Shown one piece after another: positions 5,713-7,060 of a stretch of DNA of 7,060 nt (positions are counted from its first letter, which is position 1; each line of letters begins with the position of its first letter). A program made the position numbers and the translations under genes. Location: assembly GCA_003242275.1 (NCBI GenBank), contig QGUX01000190.1:1-7060 (forward strand). The letters run 5' to 3'. Below the pieces are notes generated by a model. It was not told the origin of the DNA and did no database searches. It worked only from the letters and a program-made list of their open reading frames with translations. The stretch is from Pseudomonadota bacterium. Lineage in GTDB: Bacteria; Pseudomonadota; Gammaproteobacteria; Steroidobacterales; Steroidobacteraceae.

Positions 5713-6956
5713 GTCTGTACTCCTTGCGGCAGGCGCCGCGGATACGTGCGCTCCACGTAGCGCTCGAGCAGTTCCTGGAATTCCTCGGCGATGCGCTCGC
5801 CCTTCAGCGTCACGGTCTTCTCGCCATCCTCGTACACCGGCGCCACCGGGCGCTCGCCGGTGCCGGGCAGGCTGATGCCGATGTTGGCGTGGCGGCTCTC
5901 GCCCGGCCCGTTCACCACGCAGCCCATCACCGCCACGGTCATCTGCTCCACGCCCTCGCGTTCGGCGCGCCATGCCGGCATGCGGTGGCGGATGTGCGTC
6001 TGGATGCGCTGCGCCAGTTCCTGGAAGTAGGTGCTGGTGGTGCGGCCGCAGCCGGGGCAGGCCACCACCATGGGCAGGAAGGCCCTGAGGCCCATCGACT
6101 GCAGGATCTCCTGCGCGACGATGACCTCCTGCGTGCGGTCGCCGCCGGGCTCGGGCGTCAGCGACACGCGGATGGTGTCGCCGATGCCCTCCGCCAGCAG
6201 CACCGCGATGCCGGCGGTGGACGCGACGATGCCCTTGCTGCCCATGCCCGCCTCGGTGAGGCCGAGGTGCAGCGGATAGTCGCAGCGCGCGGCCAGGGCC
6301 CTGTACACCGCGTGCAGGTCCTGCACGCCGCTGACCTTGGCCGACAGCACGATGCGCTCGCGCGGCAGCCCCAGCGACACCGCCAGCGAGGCGGAATCCA
6401 GCGCCGAGCGCACGATGGCCTCGCGCATCACTTCCTGCGCGCTGCGGGGCTCGGCGCTCGCCTTGTTCTCGTCCATCAGCCGCGCCAGCAGGTCCTGGTC
6501 CAGGCTCCCCCAGTTCACGCCGATGCGCACCGGCTTGCCCTCGCGGCAGGCCACCTCGACCATCTCGGCGAACTGCGTGTCGCGCTTTGCGCCGCGTCCC
6601 ACGTTGCCGGGATTGATGCGGTACTTGTCCAGCGCGCGCGCGCACTCCGGGTACTCGCGCAGCAGCTTGTGGCCGTTGAAGTGGAAGTCGCCGATCAGCG
6701 GCACCATCTCGCCCATGGCCCGCAGGCGGTCGCGGATGTGCGGCACGGCGGCCGCGGCCTCGGCGCTGTTGACCGTGATGCGGACCAGTTCCGAGCCCGC
6801 GCGGGCGAGCTGGCGCACCTGGGCGACAGTGGCTTCGATATCCGCCGTGTCGGTGTTGGTCATGGACTGCACGGCGATGGGGGCCGTGCCACCGATGGCG
6901 ACGGGACCGACGGACACCTTCAGGGACTGGCGGCGGGCTTGCAGCATGGCCGGCAT
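5709..6956 (-). CDS. ispG: 4-hydroxy-3-methylbut-2-en-1-yl diphosphate synthase (IspG/GcpE)
   Basis: About 415 residues from ATG 6956. IspG is a cytoplasmic [4Fe-4S] enzyme of the MEP isoprenoid pathway; it converts methylerythritol cyclodiphosphate to HMBPP with electrons from flavodoxin or ferredoxin. The N-terminal TIM-barrel domain shows [20 protein letters not shown] (residues 25-44), YRINPGNVG and [13 protein letters not shown]. The iron-sulfur domain has CPGCGRT (Cys300, Cys303) and [10 protein letters not shown] (Cys346, Glu353), the full cluster ligand set. It is longer than E. coli IspG (372) because of extra segments in and after the barrel, as in what I recall of Xanthomonas IspG, so length is normal for that type. 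The start is uncertain: ATG 6947 (three codons shorter) and TTG 6986 (ten codons longer) also fit and none has a convincing Shine-Dalgarno. The stop overlaps the phhB start. The usual upstream neighbours pilF and rodZ are not seen. Confidence 0.94.
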   Translation of the reverse strand: MPAMLQARRQSLKVSVGPVAIGGTAPIAVQSMTNTDTADIEATVAQVRQLARAGSELVRITVNSAEAAAAVPHIRDRLRAMGEMVPLIGDFHFNGHKLLREYPECARALDKYRINPGNVGRGAKRDTQFAEMVEVACREGKPVRIGVNWGSLDQDLLARLMDENKASAEPRSAQEVMREAIVRSALDSASLAVSLGLPRERIVLSAKVSGVQDLHAVYRALAARCDYPLHLGLTEAGMGSKGIVASTAGIAVLLAEGIGDTIRVSLTPEPGGDRTQEVIVAQEILQSMGLRAFLPMVVACPGCGRTTSTYFQELAQRIQTHIRHRMPAWRAEREGVEQMTVAVMGCVVNGPGESRHANIGISLPGTGERPVAPVYEDGEKTVTLKGERIAEEFQELLERYVERTYPRRLPQGVQT

Positions 6957-6960
6957 TGTA
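6955..6960 (-). promoter_or_regulatory. Possible -10 hexamer before ispG
   Basis: TACAAT on the minus strand is one base from the TATAAT consensus. It overlaps the ATG at 6956. If used, transcription would begin near 6948, just before the ATG at 6947, giving a leaderless or nearly leaderless ispG message starting there. TTGCAT (6986-6981) is a -35-like string, but the 20-bp spacing is too long, so the promoter is only suggested. Confidence 0.25.
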
Positions 6961-6980
6961 CTTGGTAGACTTGCTGCTCC

Positions 6981-7060
6981 ATGCAACGATCCAGATCGGC
7001 CGGGCAGGACGCGGGCAGGGCGGGCTTTCGGCGCCGGTTTCCGCGGTTATCGCGGCGCCC
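6981..7060 (+). CDS. Possible N-terminus of a divergent gene, unidentified
   Basis: An ATG at 6981 opens a frame that stays open to the window edge (26 full codons). The peptide begins [20 protein letters not shown] and is very rich in arginine, like the cytoplasmic lead of some membrane proteins, but no hydrophobic segment is reached. No Shine-Dalgarno is visible and high GC keeps frames open by chance. No family is recognised. It would be divergent from ispG with only about 24 bases between start codons if ispG starts at 6956. The minus strand of the same stretch has no recognisable coding sequence either. Confidence 0.2.
   Translation, partial: MQRSRSAGQDAGRAGFRRRFPRLSRR

Noticed and set aside
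5709..6956. IspG more than 40 residues longer than the E. coli enzyme, considered as a fusion
   Set aside because: The extra segments lie within the barrel and linker and agree with long IspG forms recalled from Xanthomonas; all cluster ligands are in place.
5724..6968. Plus-strand 414-codon frame antisense to ispG
   Set aside because: Shadow of ispG; the protein is an Ala/His/Leu/Arg mixture without motifs.
1..7060. Search for mobile elements, CRISPR arrays, tRNA or rRNA genes, toxin-antitoxin or defence genes
   Set aside because: No repeats with spacers, terminal inverted repeats, transposase motifs or tRNA-like cloverleaf seen; gene content is conserved housekeeping.

Overview
The window looks like a chromosomal housekeeping region of a high-GC Gammaproteobacterium. 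Its core reproduces a block known from Escherichia coli and relatives: ygfA, 6S RNA (ssrS) and zapA on one strand, facing ygfB, pepP, ubiH and ubiI on the other. The TIGR02449-type gene in front of zapA and the long form of IspG, which resembles what I recall of Xanthomonas IspG, suggest a Xanthomonadales, Nevskiales or Steroidobacterales-like lineage. That placement is inference. I see no mobile element, CRISPR array, tRNA, rRNA or sign of recent transfer.

Layout. Positions 1-67 (minus) hold the first codons of 5-formyltetrahydrofolate cyclo-ligase. About 108-294 (minus) is 6S RNA. At 308-625 (minus) is zapA, overlapped by four bases by a small coiled-coil gene at 622-855 (minus). A short divergent promoter region at 856-939 separates this leftward unit from a tight rightward operon: ygfB (940-1509), pepP (1506-2885, TTG start), ubiH (2890-4200) and a ubiI-type hydroxylase (4197-5411). 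The ubiI-type gene runs tail to tail into, and overlaps by 41 bp, a second leftward unit: phhB-type pterin carbinolamine dehydratase (5371-5712), preceded by ispG (5709-6956). The last 100 bases are the ispG upstream region, with a possible start of a divergent gene at 6981.

How the genes work together. The leftward unit joins cell division (ZapA and its small partner-like neighbour) with growth-phase control of RNA polymerase (6S RNA) and folate metabolism (ygfA). The rightward operon carries two FAD-dependent ubiquinone ring hydroxylases with an Xaa-Pro aminopeptidase and the YgfB protein. The ispG unit makes isoprenoid precursors by the MEP pathway; these supply the ubiquinone tail, so both flanking units bear on quinone supply, although they are transcribed separately.

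Nothing here amounts to a new system. The points worth a second look are fine-scale: the antisense 3' overlap of ubiI and phhB, four stop/start overlaps, the pepP TTG start, an Ala/Gly/Pro insertion in UbiH, a small uncharacterised coiled-coil gene coupled to zapA, and the pairing of ispG with a pterin dehydratase.
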